Shown here in pieces: positions 35,534-44,879 of a stretch of 64,000 nucleotides of DNA. Under the pieces are notes generated by a model. The model saw only the letters and a list, made by a program, of their open reading frames with translations. It searched no databases and had not been told where the DNA came from. The translations under genes and the position numbers were made by a program. Origin of the DNA: Spirochaetaceae bacterium (GTDB lineage: Bacteria; Spirochaetota; Leptospiria; Leptospirales; Leptonemataceae); assembly GCA_002730875.1 (NCBI GenBank), contig PCBI01000010.1, positions 180,900 to 244,899 on the forward strand, in the 5' to 3' direction. How positions within the stretch are numbered: the stretch's first letter is position 1; the number at the start of each line of letters is the position of its first letter.

Positions 35534-36727
35534 ATGAAAGCAACAGAACAAAGAATCTATTCGGAATGCCGGATGTCTGGTAGTGGTTACGAAATGCGAA
35601 AGGCATATTCCTGGAGGCTACTGGTTGCCCGCCCATTGCTCTTGATAATGATGCTGGTTTTCGCCGCCAGCTGCAGTACCTCCGCAACCCGGGATTCGGG
35701 CGCTGAAGAATCCAAATCGATCCCCGGCAATTACACGGTGAAGCTGAAGTTTATCAAGCGAATCAAAACCGATGCCCAGCCAAAGCAGGTTTGTCTCCAT
35801 CCCGAGCGAAATGAATTCTATGTCGTAAATCTGAACAATGGCGGCGGGGCCGTTACCAAAGAGCTCGGTCCGGGTACGCTTCAGATTTTTTCCCTGGATA
35901 CGTTCGAGCTCCTTCACGAAGAGCCGGCCCGCACGGCCGTAGAATGCATGATTGTGGACCGGGATCGTCTTCTGTATTCGGATATGTTTCGCGATGAGGT
36001 TGTCTACTTTGATCTGGCCACGCGAAAGGTACTCACGCGAAGCCCCATCAAGCCCGATACCATTCGAAACTTTGGCGGCACCGAATACCGATTCATGCCC
36101 AAGATCATCGAGCCTGTTTCCGACAGCCAGGCGCTGGTTACCTTATGGCTGGGAGGAATGGCACGGATCGATTTCAAAAAGGGCGAACTTGTGAAGCACT
36201 TCGACAAGTTCTGCGCTTTGCCCAGGGGCATTCTACCGGTGCCTGGTTCCTCAGACGTTTACATCATGTGCTATGGGATTCCCCATGGCCCTGGCGAGAT
36301 TGTGCGATTGAATCCGGATACCGGGAAGGTGACTTCCAGGATCCGTACCGGAGGGTCGCCCCGACATGTGGTTGCCCTGAAGGATGGAACCGCCTACATC
36401 AGCAATCTAAACTCCGGCGAGATCTACCATTTTGATCCGGCCAAAGGTAGTTTCATTCATAAGATGTATATGGGTGGCGGGATCAATACCATCGACGTGG
36501 ACCCTTCCGGGCGCTTTCTGTTCATATCCCAGCGGGAGTTGGATCTGGTTTCGGTAATCGATGCAAGCACCTGGACGGTAGTCTTGAAGCAAAAGGTGGG
36601 AGACTATCCCACCGGCCTGGATGTGTCCTATGACGGCAAATACATGGCTGTAACCAACTTTCACGAAGCCAGCATGGATCTATTCGAAATCCAGTACGTC
36701 CCCGCTGAAAAGTCCGAGCAGCCCTGA
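35534..36727 (+). CDS. Beta-propeller lipoprotein (YVTN-like)
   Basis: A 397-residue lipoprotein with lipobox FAASC (Cys47 from this start; an in-frame ATG at 35594 would put it at Cys27, a more usual length). The rest is a seven-bladed-looking propeller with repeated motifs such as VCLHPERNEFYVVNLN, PRHVVALKDGTAYISN, INTIDVDPSGRFLFISQRE and PTGLDVSYDGKYMAVTN. YVTN propellers are usually periplasmic or surface-exposed binding scaffolds. No enzymatic residues can be assigned. Confidence 0.82.
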   Translation: MKATEQRIYSECRMSGSGYEMRKAYSWRLLVARPLLLIMMLVFAASCSTSATRDSGAEESKSIPGNYTVKLKFIKRIKTDAQPKQVCLHPERNEFYVVNLNNGGGAVTKELGPGTLQIFSLDTFELLHEEPARTAVECMIVDRDRLLYSDMFRDEVVYFDLATRKVLTRSPIKPDTIRNFGGTEYRFMPKIIEPVSDSQALVTLWLGGMARIDFKKGELVKHFDKFCALPRGILPVPGSSDVYIMCYGIPHGPGEIVRLNPDTGKVTSRIRTGGSPRHVVALKDGTAYISNLNSGEIYHFDPAKGSFIHKMYMGGGINTIDVDPSGRFLFISQRELDLVSVIDASTWTVVLKQKVGDYPTGLDVSYDGKYMAVTNFHEASMDLFEIQYVPAEKSEQP

Positions 36728-37083
36728 AAACCAGCCGCCCGTCGGTGAGAAATCCTTTCCTCTATGTATTCCGTAGCTGAACGGGATGGTTTCCGGTCCG
36801 CCGGAGCCACGGGGCGGTCGCGCAATTATGCTGAAGCTCTTCGCTTCTTGCCCCGGACGGCACTGCGGGCCCCTGGAGCCGGGATCGTCGCCTTCACTTT
36901 TCTGGCAGAAAAATCCAAACAACTCGGTGCGTTCCTTAGTCTACTTACGTTAACAGGCGCCCGAGTTTCCTTAAGGAAAATGGCTGGCTTCTTTCTTCCC
37001 GGACCGGCTTACTGGAATAACTGCCAGAGGAGTTTGCGGACGCCTGATATCGAGCAAAGCCTTATCATCAGAAGTTAGTATCC
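36728..37083. other. Intergenic region without a supported gene, 356 bases
   Basis: This gap lies between the propeller lipoprotein and the next lipoprotein, both on the plus strand. An open frame at 36764-37078 (104 codons) lacks a ribosome site and any recognisable feature. A GC-rich imperfect hairpin lies near 36797-36815 (CCGGTCCGCCGG). The last 100 bases are less GC-rich and probably hold the promoter for the lipoprotein pair. Confidence 0.4.
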
Positions 37084-37704
37084 ATGAAAGCCAAAAGGAA
37101 CATAATCCTTCTCCTTGCTGTGTCTTTCATGGCTTTGCAATGCGTACAATTCCAGGAAACCGGGCGTCGCACTCCGCTACCGGAAGCGGCTTTCCAGGAA
37201 TGCCGCCTTCCTGCCATGGAGCCCGAGTTCATTAACTTCCATATGGCCAACTGGCCGGAAGCTCGAGAACTAATGGAGCAAGAACTGAAAAACAGTCCGG
37301 CCCTGACCATGGCTTCGGCGGACGGTCAGTCCAATTCTCCCTTGCGGTTGCGCATCAGCATCGAAGGCTTCCCAACAGGGAAGCATCTGGCCGACTTCAT
37401 GGAGGAGGATCCTTTTGCCTTTACATGGCGGCGATTAAGTCAGATCGCCTTTCGCTGGAGCTTTGGTATCGTTCCCATCTATGAGCCCCGGGAAAGGGTC
37501 TTTCTTTTTGAGATCTGGGATGGCAATCAGCGCATTCGCCAATACCGTTACTTTCATCGCTACCATGTTCTGGTAGGCCTGCCAGCTTTGCTTGTTGCTC
37601 CCTTTGTGGATTCTCGAAGCATTGAAGAGGAAGCGCGCGAAGTGATGGCCTCTTTCAAAGAGGATGCCTGCTTCCATCCGGTGTATGCCTTGAATGAGAA
37701 TTGA
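37084..37704 (+). CDS. Lipoprotein of unknown function, pair member 1
   Basis: A 206-residue lipoprotein (signal peptide ending FMALQC, Cys20). The C-terminal part has WSFGIVPIYEPRERVFLFEI and RQYRYFHRYHVLVGLP, a basic/aromatic segment followed by a hydrophobic stretch. The next gene has a matching layout at its C-terminus, so the two look like diverged paralogues. Its stop overlaps the next start by 11 bases. Confidence 0.75.
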   Translation: MKAKRNIILLLAVSFMALQCVQFQETGRRTPLPEAAFQECRLPAMEPEFINFHMANWPEARELMEQELKNSPALTMASADGQSNSPLRLRISIEGFPTGKHLADFMEEDPFAFTWRRLSQIAFRWSFGIVPIYEPRERVFLFEIWDGNQRIRQYRYFHRYHVLVGLPALLVAPFVDSRSIEEEAREVMASFKEDACFHPVYALNEN

Positions 37705-38341
37705 GCGGTTCCGTGCTTTGAAAGCCAGAATGGAAGGCAAAACCGGTGGCGTTCGGTCGTCCGGCTTTGTCGGAGAAATTCTCGGCCCGAGAGTAATATT
37801 GGTCTTCGCCGGCCTTCTTCTCGGTTCCTGTATTGGAATTGCCTATCATGATCCAGAAACCACCGGGCGGAAGTTTGGCCATGGCCCTGATTCGCATTCG
37901 AAGGGTAGACCAGAATGCACGCTTCACATGGACTATGTGGGCTGGTCCTATTTTCCCACGGACAAATCCATCCTGGAAGAATCCCTGCTGAATAATGGAA
38001 TTCGCAATGCTCCGGAGTCTCCCTGGATTCTGGAAGTAACGTTTGAACAAACCGACGTAACACCGGACTGGCGAAGAATACCCAACATTGTGATCACTGT
38101 GCTCTCCAGTAGTCTTTTTCCGCTTGTGGAGTACTTTCAGTATCATATTGAATTTAGACTCCGGACCGAAGAAGGCGTAACGTTGTTTCGGCGATACCGA
38201 GTAATGAATCATACTGTGGTAAGCGGGCTTTTGACTCCGTTTACGCCGTTTTACTATCCCCCCTCGCAGCGCCAGAAAGCTGTTGCGCGGGCCTCCGTGG
38301 ATTTCGTGGGGCAGCTAACAAGCTTTTGCCGTCCTTTTTAA
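37694..38341 (+). CDS. Lipoprotein of unknown function, pair member 2
   Basis: A 215-residue protein. The long N-terminal region before the lipobox AGLLLGSC (Cys46) is unusual; internal starts are possible. The mature part contains SSSLFPLVEYFQYHIEFRL and LFRRYRVMNHTVVSGLL, which parallel the corresponding segments of the preceding lipoprotein. The overlap with that gene suggests joint translation. No known domain is seen. Confidence 0.7.
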   Translation: MRIERFRALKARMEGKTGGVRSSGFVGEILGPRVILVFAGLLLGSCIGIAYHDPETTGRKFGHGPDSHSKGRPECTLHMDYVGWSYFPTDKSILEESLLNNGIRNAPESPWILEVTFEQTDVTPDWRRIPNIVITVLSSSLFPLVEYFQYHIEFRLRTEEGVTLFRRYRVMNHTVVSGLLTPFTPFYYPPSQRQKAVARASVDFVGQLTSFCRPF

Positions 38342-38375
38342 GTTGAGCCGGCAACGGCCGGCGCCAAAAAGGTTT

Positions 38376-39755
38376 ATGCGTCCTCTGTTTTTCCTGGTAT
38401 CCATTCCCGTGCTCCTTTTTGTAATGAGTTGTTCGCCGGATCGAGAAGTGCGAAAGGAGCCGGAGAGCTTTCTGGAGGTGCAGGACCGGCTTTTTCTGCG
38501 GGGCAATCTGGATCTCTTTTACAGTAAGTTGGAATCCCTGGAAAACCATGAAAAGGGACAATACACCGAAGAGGGCAGCCCGCGTCCGTTGCGAGTCATG
38601 TTCTTTGGCGATTCGGTTATCTGGGGGGATTGCATGACCGTTCGCTTGAAGCGCAGGTTTCAGGAGCGGTTTGGCGATGGAGGGAGGGGTTTGCTTCGCC
38701 TGGTGGACTGGGCGCCTACTCGACTCATGGATCATAACAATCTCACCCGGGGCGGATTCCAGCGTCATAAGATACCATTTGAGTCCTTTTCCATTCCCGC
38801 TTTCCCGGATCTGGGATTCACCGGTTTCTCCTATACCCCTGCAAATCAGCAAGCGACTACGATTCAGGAACCGGCTCGCCGTACATTCATTTCCGATGTG
38901 CAGAGGTACCACAGATACCGCGAGCGCAACCCGGCATTGCCCGCGATCCCCGAAACGGAAGCTCCACTGAATGCCCGTTACGGCACCGATGGCGAATCAT
39001 GGAAGAAGGTGCGGCTGGTGTTACGTCCAGGGGAAGGACAAACCCGCGCAAATCTAACTTACAGAACGGAAGAGGGAAACCTGGAGACTCTATCGCGATC
39101 CGTGGAGTTTGTGGATTCTGGCTGCCAGGCGGTGGAAATGGAGATCCCGGCTTCCAGGCGCATCGAAATGAACTTTCAGGGCCGACCTTTCATTGATGCT
39201 CTGGCTGTGGAAACCGAGGGCGGGATCTCTTTCAGCGCCATTGTAATGCGTGGACTGCATCAGGCCTGGCTTCTCGGAATACCGGAGGAGCAGTTTCGCT
39301 GCGGCTATCAGGCCTACAATCCGGATCTAATCATCTTTCAGTTCGGTATCAACGAGTCGCAGACTTTGCATTACTCGGTAGAGGGCTTTTCCGCAGAGAC
39401 ATACTATTCGCAACTGGTGCAACTGTATCGGCGGATTCAAAAGGCCGCGCCGCAAGCTTCCATATTGATTTACGGTCCCTATGATCGCTTCCTGAAGCAG
39501 GGCGGATACTATCAGCCCTATGAAGCCCATGCAAAAGTGCGTGAGATTCAGAAGCGCGTGGCCCATGAACTGGGTCTGGCCTATTTTGACGGTTTCATCT
39601 TCATGGGCGGAACCGACGGTCTGCGTACCGCGGTGAAGCGTGGTCTGATTCAATCCGATTACACGCATGTAACGTATCCCGGCGGACATTACATGGCGGA
39701 TGCTCTCTTCAAGCAGTTGATTGACGATTATCAGTCCTACAAAGAGAATCGCTAG
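38376..39755 (+). CDS. SGNH/GDSL-type hydrolase lipoprotein
   Basis: A 459-residue lipoprotein starting MRPLFFLVSIPVLLFVMSC (Cys19). I chose ATG 38376 (AAAAAGG just before it) over a TTG at 38343. SGNH blocks are I, MFFGDSVIWGD (nucleophile Ser); III, IFQFGINES (Asn); and V, SDYTHVTYPGG (Asp/His). A beta-rich insertion of about 200 residues between blocks I and III resembles carbohydrate-binding jelly rolls seen in peptidoglycan or polysaccharide O-acetyl esterases. It probably removes or transfers acetyl groups on an envelope polymer. It follows the lipoprotein pair and precedes the hybrid kinase by 6 bases. Confidence 0.85.
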   Translation: MRPLFFLVSIPVLLFVMSCSPDREVRKEPESFLEVQDRLFLRGNLDLFYSKLESLENHEKGQYTEEGSPRPLRVMFFGDSVIWGDCMTVRLKRRFQERFGDGGRGLLRLVDWAPTRLMDHNNLTRGGFQRHKIPFESFSIPAFPDLGFTGFSYTPANQQATTIQEPARRTFISDVQRYHRYRERNPALPAIPETEAPLNARYGTDGESWKKVRLVLRPGEGQTRANLTYRTEEGNLETLSRSVEFVDSGCQAVEMEIPASRRIEMNFQGRPFIDALAVETEGGISFSAIVMRGLHQAWLLGIPEEQFRCGYQAYNPDLIIFQFGINESQTLHYSVEGFSAETYYSQLVQLYRRIQKAAPQASILIYGPYDRFLKQGGYYQPYEAHAKVREIQKRVAHELGLAYFDGFIFMGGTDGLRTAVKRGLIQSDYTHVTYPGGHYMADALFKQLIDDYQSYKENR

Positions 39756-39761
39756 AATCCA

Positions 39762-41810
39762 ATGCCTCGAGTCGGAAGAAAGCTCAAGCTCCGGAACTGG
39801 AGCGAATCCGCCATCGCTCCCATGGTGGCCTTCACATTGCCGCTGGTATTGAGCCTATCGCTGCTTGTGCTTCTGGTGGACTTCGAGAATCGAAGATATC
39901 GTCAGGAGTTGAGGGCCACTCTTACGGATCAGCTAAGCGAACTACGGGGCCGAATGGAGTCCGAAATCAACAAGACCATGTATCTGACCCGGGGGCTTAC
40001 AGCCTTTGTGGCAGTGAACCCGGGTATCAGCCAAACGCAGTTCCACGCCATTGCCGATGAAATGATGAGCAGCAAAGCCCACATCCGCAATATGGGCCTT
40101 GCTCCGGATAGCGTTGTTCGATACATTTTTCCGATCAAAGGAAATGAAGCCGTCATTGGCCTGGATTACCGCAAAAACGAAGCTCAGTGGCCGGCGGTGG
40201 AACGGGCGATTCTAAATCAGACTACTACGGTGGCCGGTCCGGTGGATCTTGTACAGGGAGGCCGGGCTTTTGTGGCGCGAACTCCGGTATTCATAGGGCA
40301 GGGCAAGCAAAGAAGATACTGGGGTCTGGTAAGCGTGGTAATCGATACCGACTCCTTGCTTACTGCCGCCGGGCTCGGCGATGAGCAAAAGACCTATCTG
40401 GCCATTCGAGGCACCGACGGCCAGGGCTCAAGGGGCGAAGTGTTCTGGGGCGACCCGGACATTTTTGAGAGCGAACCGGTTCTATTGAACGTGCGATTAC
40501 CCGAAGGCAGCTGGCAACTGGGCGCGGTTCCCCGGGGCGGCTGGCTACGGCAATCGCCTTCCCTCTGGTTGCTATGGACCCTGGGAAGCGCCGGTTGTCT
40601 GCTCATTTCTACGGCCCTTTACCTGTGGGTGTTTCGGCAAAGGAGCCGCTACATTGAATTACGACGCATTACTGCAGCGGCGGAAGCGGCCAGTCGCTCC
40701 AAGTCCGAGTTCCTGGCCAACATGAGCCATGAGATTCGAACCCCTCTGAATGCCACCCTGGGCTTCGCCGATCTGCTCTACGAAGAAATAAGCGATCCGC
40801 AGCAAAGGCAGTATCTGGGAGCGATTCGCAAAAACGGTCGTTCGCTTCTGAATCTGCTAAACGATATTCTGGATCTGTCTCGCATCGAAGCCGGTAAACT
40901 GCAGATAAACCCGGAAGCCTGCGACTGGCGACAACTGTGCGAAGAAATAGGCGATGTGTTTTCCTATCTCGTGCAGCAAAAGAATCTTGATTGGAAGATC
41001 AGTTTCCAGCCAGATCTACCGGCCTATATCATGACCGACGAGCATCGTCTGCGTCAAATTCTACTGAACCTGGCTGGAAATGCGGTAAAGTTCACCGAAC
41101 AGGGCACTGTAACCATAAGAGTGCAGGGTTACCGCGATGCGGATGGGCTCTATACGTTTGAATTTTCCGTTATTGATACCGGACCCGGTATCCCACCGGG
41201 GCAAACAGCGCGTATCTTCGAAGCGTTTGTGCAGGATAAGGCTGTGCGACGCGAAACCCAGGAAGGCTCCGGTCTGGGGCTGACAATTTCCAGCAGGTTG
41301 GCCCATCTGCTGGGCGGTCGTATTGAGATGGAAAGCAAGATGGGCCATGGTTCAACCTTTACTCTTGTTCTGGAAAGGGTGGGGGCCAGCGCTACCGGCA
41401 GGTTTCGGAGCAGCCATGGAAGCGAGATCGAGCGGAGTTTTCACGGCCAGACTGTGCTCCTTGTAGACGACAACGAAGATAATCGCATCCTGGTCGAGCA
41501 CTATCTTAAGGATCAGCATTTGAACCTTGTGCAGGCGGCCAACGGTGCGGAAGGACTGAGCCGCATGGAACAGGATCGTCCGGACGTAGTCCTGCTGGAT
41601 TTGCACATGCCGGTGATGGACGGTTATGAAATGCTGCGACGATTGCAGTCCATGGAAGGCTACAAAGATATTCCGGTTATCCTGTTTACGGCCGATGCGA
41701 TGGAAGACAATATGAACCGGATGAAATCCTATGGTCCGGCCGGAATCCTGACCAAACCGCTTACGAAGAAGAAACTCATTGCTGCTTTGCTCGGTCATCT
41801 GCCCGGATAG
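39762..41810 (+). CDS. CHASE-domain hybrid sensor histidine kinase
   Basis: A 682-residue membrane sensor. A membrane segment (about 20-40) is followed by a periplasmic CHASE domain (about 70-220; VNPGISQTQFHAIADEM and VIGLDYRKNEAQWPAVERA) and a second membrane segment (about 268-288). The HisKA domain has His323 in NMSHEIRTPLNA. HATPase motifs include LNLAGNAVKFTEQG, DTGPGIP and GSGLGLTIS. A receiver domain has Asp613 in VVLLDLHMPVMDG. CHASE domains bind small extracellular ligands. The hybrid form implies a phosphorelay with a separate phosphotransfer protein, which is not visible nearby. Confidence 0.95.
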   Translation: MPRVGRKLKLRNWSESAIAPMVAFTLPLVLSLSLLVLLVDFENRRYRQELRATLTDQLSELRGRMESEINKTMYLTRGLTAFVAVNPGISQTQFHAIADEMMSSKAHIRNMGLAPDSVVRYIFPIKGNEAVIGLDYRKNEAQWPAVERAILNQTTTVAGPVDLVQGGRAFVARTPVFIGQGKQRRYWGLVSVVIDTDSLLTAAGLGDEQKTYLAIRGTDGQGSRGEVFWGDPDIFESEPVLLNVRLPEGSWQLGAVPRGGWLRQSPSLWLLWTLGSAGCLLISTALYLWVFRQRSRYIELRRITAAAEAASRSKSEFLANMSHEIRTPLNATLGFADLLYEEISDPQQRQYLGAIRKNGRSLLNLLNDILDLSRIEAGKLQINPEACDWRQLCEEIGDVFSYLVQQKNLDWKISFQPDLPAYIMTDEHRLRQILLNLAGNAVKFTEQGTVTIRVQGYRDADGLYTFEFSVIDTGPGIPPGQTARIFEAFVQDKAVRRETQEGSGLGLTISSRLAHLLGGRIEMESKMGHGSTFTLVLERVGASATGRFRSSHGSEIERSFHGQTVLLVDDNEDNRILVEHYLKDQHLNLVQAANGAEGLSRMEQDRPDVVLLDLHMPVMDGYEMLRRLQSMEGYKDIPVILFTADAMEDNMNRMKSYGPAGILTKPLTKKKLIAALLGHLPG

Positions 41811-41880
41811 TCCAATGGCCGGGGTGCGCCATGGGTCGAAGGCTCTTTGCTTCCCTTGCACTGAAGGCGCGTACTTCCGG

Positions 41881-42714
41881 CTACTCCGAGTTTGATTTGC
41901 TGTTGCGACGAATCCAGAAGCCCATGGCCTGCGGCAGGAGCAGTACAGAACCTTCGAGCAAGAGGGCAGGCTCAATCCAGTTTGCCATATGATTCGAGGC
42001 GTAGAGTATAATCTGCAGCGCGACAACCAGACCTACCGCCAGGCCGGGCAAATGCCGGGCGCGGACTTTGTCCTGGAGTAGCAGGCCCGCCAACTGCCGA
42101 CCCCGGCTACGAAGACAGGTAATTCCAATCATTATGAATTTGGCGGCAAACCATAGATGAAAAGCCAGGTACATGGCAAGCATACTGCCCAGAAAGAGGG
42201 GAAGGAATCCTGGCTGCATACTCTCCGGTAGCGCCATGGTGGTATAGATCCTTTGAAATTGTAGCAAAGCCACGGAAAGCAACAGGGTAAGAAACAATCC
42301 GTAGGATAGAAATGGGGAAAGGAGCGATTCGGGTTTCCATTTGCGTAGAAGGAGCGCAAGAAGGGGAACGGCCAGAATGCCGGCAAATCCTGGATGCCAG
42401 AACTTTTGATAGGAGAGTAGATACAGCACCGCTACCGACAGAAACAGGACTGTTTCTTCATTTATAGCCTGCAGGAGGCGGGCATTCAGAAAACCGTAGA
42501 ACGGCACTACAATCAGAAAGGAGAAAAGCGCAAATCCGGACAGATCACCGGGACTCCAATCTGCAAAGAAGAGAAGTATTACTTCCAGGAGGGCCGGTAG
42601 TATACACCAGAGTAGCGATAGGATAGCCAGTTTCTGCCAGTGGTCCTTTCGTAATGTGGCCCGGGCCAAAAGAAATGCCTGAAGGGCAAATCCGGAAGCG
42701 ATGGCCAGCGTCAT
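41881..42714 (-). CDS. Multi-pass membrane protein of unknown function
   Basis: A 277-residue protein with about eight membrane segments and a short basic tail. There is no domain I recognise. Its ATG overlaps the preceding gene's TGA (ATGA, 42711-42714), so the two are translationally coupled and may form a complex. Confidence 0.72.
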   Translation of the reverse strand: MTLAIASGFALQAFLLARATLRKDHWQKLAILSLLWCILPALLEVILLFFADWSPGDLSGFALFSFLIVVPFYGFLNARLLQAINEETVLFLSVAVLYLLSYQKFWHPGFAGILAVPLLALLLRKWKPESLLSPFLSYGLFLTLLLSVALLQFQRIYTTMALPESMQPGFLPLFLGSMLAMYLAFHLWFAAKFIMIGITCLRSRGRQLAGLLLQDKVRARHLPGLAVGLVVALQIILYASNHMANWIEPALLLEGSVLLLPQAMGFWIRRNSKSNSE

Positions 42715-43328
42715 TCTGTTCGCTCTCCTGGTTGATCCTCCGGCCTGGATCCTGTTTTGGATGGCTCTTTACCGGCAGGAAGGTCTGCCGGCAGGTCTGC
42801 GGCTGGTGCGCCTGTCGTCCCCAAATACAACAATTCCGGCCCAAAGACCAAACAAAGGGCCCCGAGAAGCCAGAATACGCCGGGAAAGATGAAGTCGTAC
42901 ATATCCCGAGGAGCATGGGGCATGGCGTATCGGATGAGTATGCGATCCGGGTTTTCAGGCATTATGTAGCCGTAGGTTTCCGTGCCCGGTTTTAGGTATT
43001 CAATCTGGGCTCCGTGTACCGGTCGGGAAGTGGCAAGCCTGTCTTGATCATCCAGGGTGTATCTAACTGTTACCGTGGCTTCAATGGCCGGCTGCCAGGG
43101 ATACGGATCCTTCACCGTCCTGGTTTTCGACGACTGGACAGTGCCATGAACCGCAAGTCCATTTTCCTTGTAATGGCTGGCCTCGGGATCGTATTCCAGA
43201 ACCACCACCAGAGATACCAATCCGGCAATGAATGCCAGGAGCAGGCCCAGCACCCCGAGAATGGCTCCTCCGCCGGTAGGCTCCAGGCGGGAAAGGTCAT
43301 TTCCCCGGTCATCTTTCTGTGCGCCCAC
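42711..43328 (-). CDS. Membrane protein, DUF3592-like layout
   Basis: A 205-residue protein with two membrane segments (about 22-45 and 147-165). They enclose an exterior domain of about 100 residues containing VHGTVQSSKTRTV, ATVTVRYTLDD and IEYLKPGTETYGYI. That layout of a beta-rich loop between two helices resembles DUF3592. The C-terminal tail is Pro/Asp-rich. Function unknown. First gene of a two-gene unit. Confidence 0.68.
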   Translation of the reverse strand: MGAQKDDRGNDLSRLEPTGGGAILGVLGLLLAFIAGLVSLVVVLEYDPEASHYKENGLAVHGTVQSSKTRTVKDPYPWQPAIEATVTVRYTLDDQDRLATSRPVHGAQIEYLKPGTETYGYIMPENPDRILIRYAMPHAPRDMYDFIFPGVFWLLGALCLVFGPELLYLGTTGAPAADLPADLPAGKEPSKTGSRPEDQPGERTE

Positions 43329-43866
43329 AGGTTATTCGGCTTCGGGTAACCAGGTTTTCAAGCATTAAGTGGGGCCGGTACTACCATCAGGGGCAGACGG
43401 TCCGCGTTGCAAGGTCTATCTTCTGCCTTCGATGGTCCGACTTCTATGTTCTATGGAACAGCCTTTCGAATAGCCTTTCGAATAGCCTGCCGCCCGGGAA
43501 AAGGACATTTCCTGCCTTCCGCTTACCGGAGAGTCTACCAGGCTGGCCGCCGGGGAGGTTTATTCTTTCGCGCATGCACAATCCCTGACTTGCAGTAGCA
43601 TAAATTAGACCGATTCCAGGAAACAGGCCGATGCCGCGCAACGTTGGGCCCGAAGCTTTCGCATGCAGCTGCGTCCCTTTGCAGGGCAACGGGGGCGCTG
43701 TTTTGCATTACGGATGGGATGTATGATATGGCGGTAGGGGGCTCCATCGATGTTTGCGAATGCGAAAAAAACGTTCTAATTTTGCTGTCGGGCTTGACTT
43801 AGCTTCTGTCGCTTCCCCTTTTTGTGCCTTCTCGGCGAAAGCCGGACTAATTTCCTGGAGGGATCC
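43329..43866. other. Intergenic region, 538 bases, with a 12-bp direct repeat
   Basis: No supported gene. Two head-to-tail copies of AGCCTTTCGAAT lie at 43460-43483, with a truncated third (AGCCT) after; each contains the palindrome TTCGAA. The gap is divergent and therefore holds promoters for both flanking units. A TTGACT hexamer at about 43795 has no good -10 partner. GGAGG precedes the downstream start. Confidence 0.5.
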
Positions 43867-44628
43867 ATGTCAGATTCAGAACAGAGCTTTCTGTCTCGCA
43901 TTAAAAAAAACCTGGAAGTGGTGGCCACAGTGCTACTGGGCCTGGGCACTATTCTGGCGGCTTTCGCTGCCTACCAGTCCGCGCTATGGGGCGGTAACTG
44001 TCTTACGGCCTACAACCAGGCTGTAATCAAATTTGGCGACGCAAACCGGGAGTACCTCAATGGCGCCCTGGCTACCAGCTTCGATACCATGGTATATCTG
44101 GAGTACCTCAAAGAGGATCCCCGTACCGCAGAGGACGTGGATAAAATGATCTCCAAGGACATGGTGCGCGCCATCGCCTGGGCCGATCAGTCCTACGATA
44201 AGAAGATCGAAGCGCTGGAATACGGCGAAGAAGCGAAAATCGAATCGGCGCTGGAGGCCAAATGGGAAGAATTTGACGAACATCCCGAGGACTCCCCGGA
44301 AAGAGAAAAAGCGCTGGCGGAAATCTATGAACTGGAGGCAAAGATTGCCTACATTCCTTTTCTGGAAAGCCCTCGCTACCAGATCTCCAGACGGTCCCCC
44401 GGGGATAACCTGGCTAAAGAAGCTCAGGCCAAGATGGAAGAGGGTATAAAGGCCAATCAGACGGGAGATGCATTTACGCTGATTACAGTGTACTTCACCA
44501 TCGCTTTGTTCTTTGCCGGTCTTGCCGCCGTATTGAGGGATGAAAGAAGCCGGTTGATACTGCTCGGGCTCTCTTCGGTAGTATTTCTGTTTTCGCTGGT
44601 AAGAATGCTACTGCTGCCTTTCGCATGA
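43867..44628 (+). CDS. Membrane protein of unknown function with large acidic loop
   Basis: A 253-residue protein starting MSDSEQSF behind CTGGAGGGATCC; an upstream ATG at 43822 is not needed. One membrane segment lies at about 17-38, then a roughly 165-residue charged, helical soluble region (many Glu, Asp and Lys), then two C-terminal membrane segments (about 203-250). The layout is similar to DUF4337-type proteins. Function unknown. A strong hairpin follows. Confidence 0.75.
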   Translation: MSDSEQSFLSRIKKNLEVVATVLLGLGTILAAFAAYQSALWGGNCLTAYNQAVIKFGDANREYLNGALATSFDTMVYLEYLKEDPRTAEDVDKMISKDMVRAIAWADQSYDKKIEALEYGEEAKIESALEAKWEEFDEHPEDSPEREKALAEIYELEAKIAYIPFLESPRYQISRRSPGDNLAKEAQAKMEEGIKANQTGDAFTLITVYFTIALFFAGLAAVLRDERSRLILLGLSSVVFLFSLVRMLLLPFA

Positions 44629-44652
44629 TCTAAATTATCTGCTTGTGTTCAA

Positions 44653-44688
44653 ATCCATCTCCGGTGATAGCGAGAACCGGAGATGGAT
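44653..44688. terminator. Perfect 13-bp hairpin between convergent genes
   Basis: ATCCATCTCCGGT pairs with ACCGGAGATGGAT over 13 bases with a 10-base loop, 24 bases after the plus-strand stop and followed by CTTCAAAAAAAG. With genes converging on both sides this is most likely a bidirectional terminator. The rest of the 251-base gap is empty. Confidence 0.75.
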
Positions 44689-44879
44689 CTTCAAAAAAAG
44701 ACGACCCTTCCATTCTGCGCAAACGAGGAAGTTTGTGTTTCCCAATCTGCGCCCTCTTGACTCTACGGGCCCGGGCATTCCCGGCCGGGTTTCGCCTGCA
44801 TCGATAACGTGCAATCCCTGGTTCCGCCTGATTAACTGATTTCGCCGGAAGCCTGGCGCTCCTCCGGATGCAGGGACGA

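Noticed and set aside
36764..37078. 104-codon plus-strand frame
   Set aside because: No ribosome site and no sign of selection; the region reads as intergenic.
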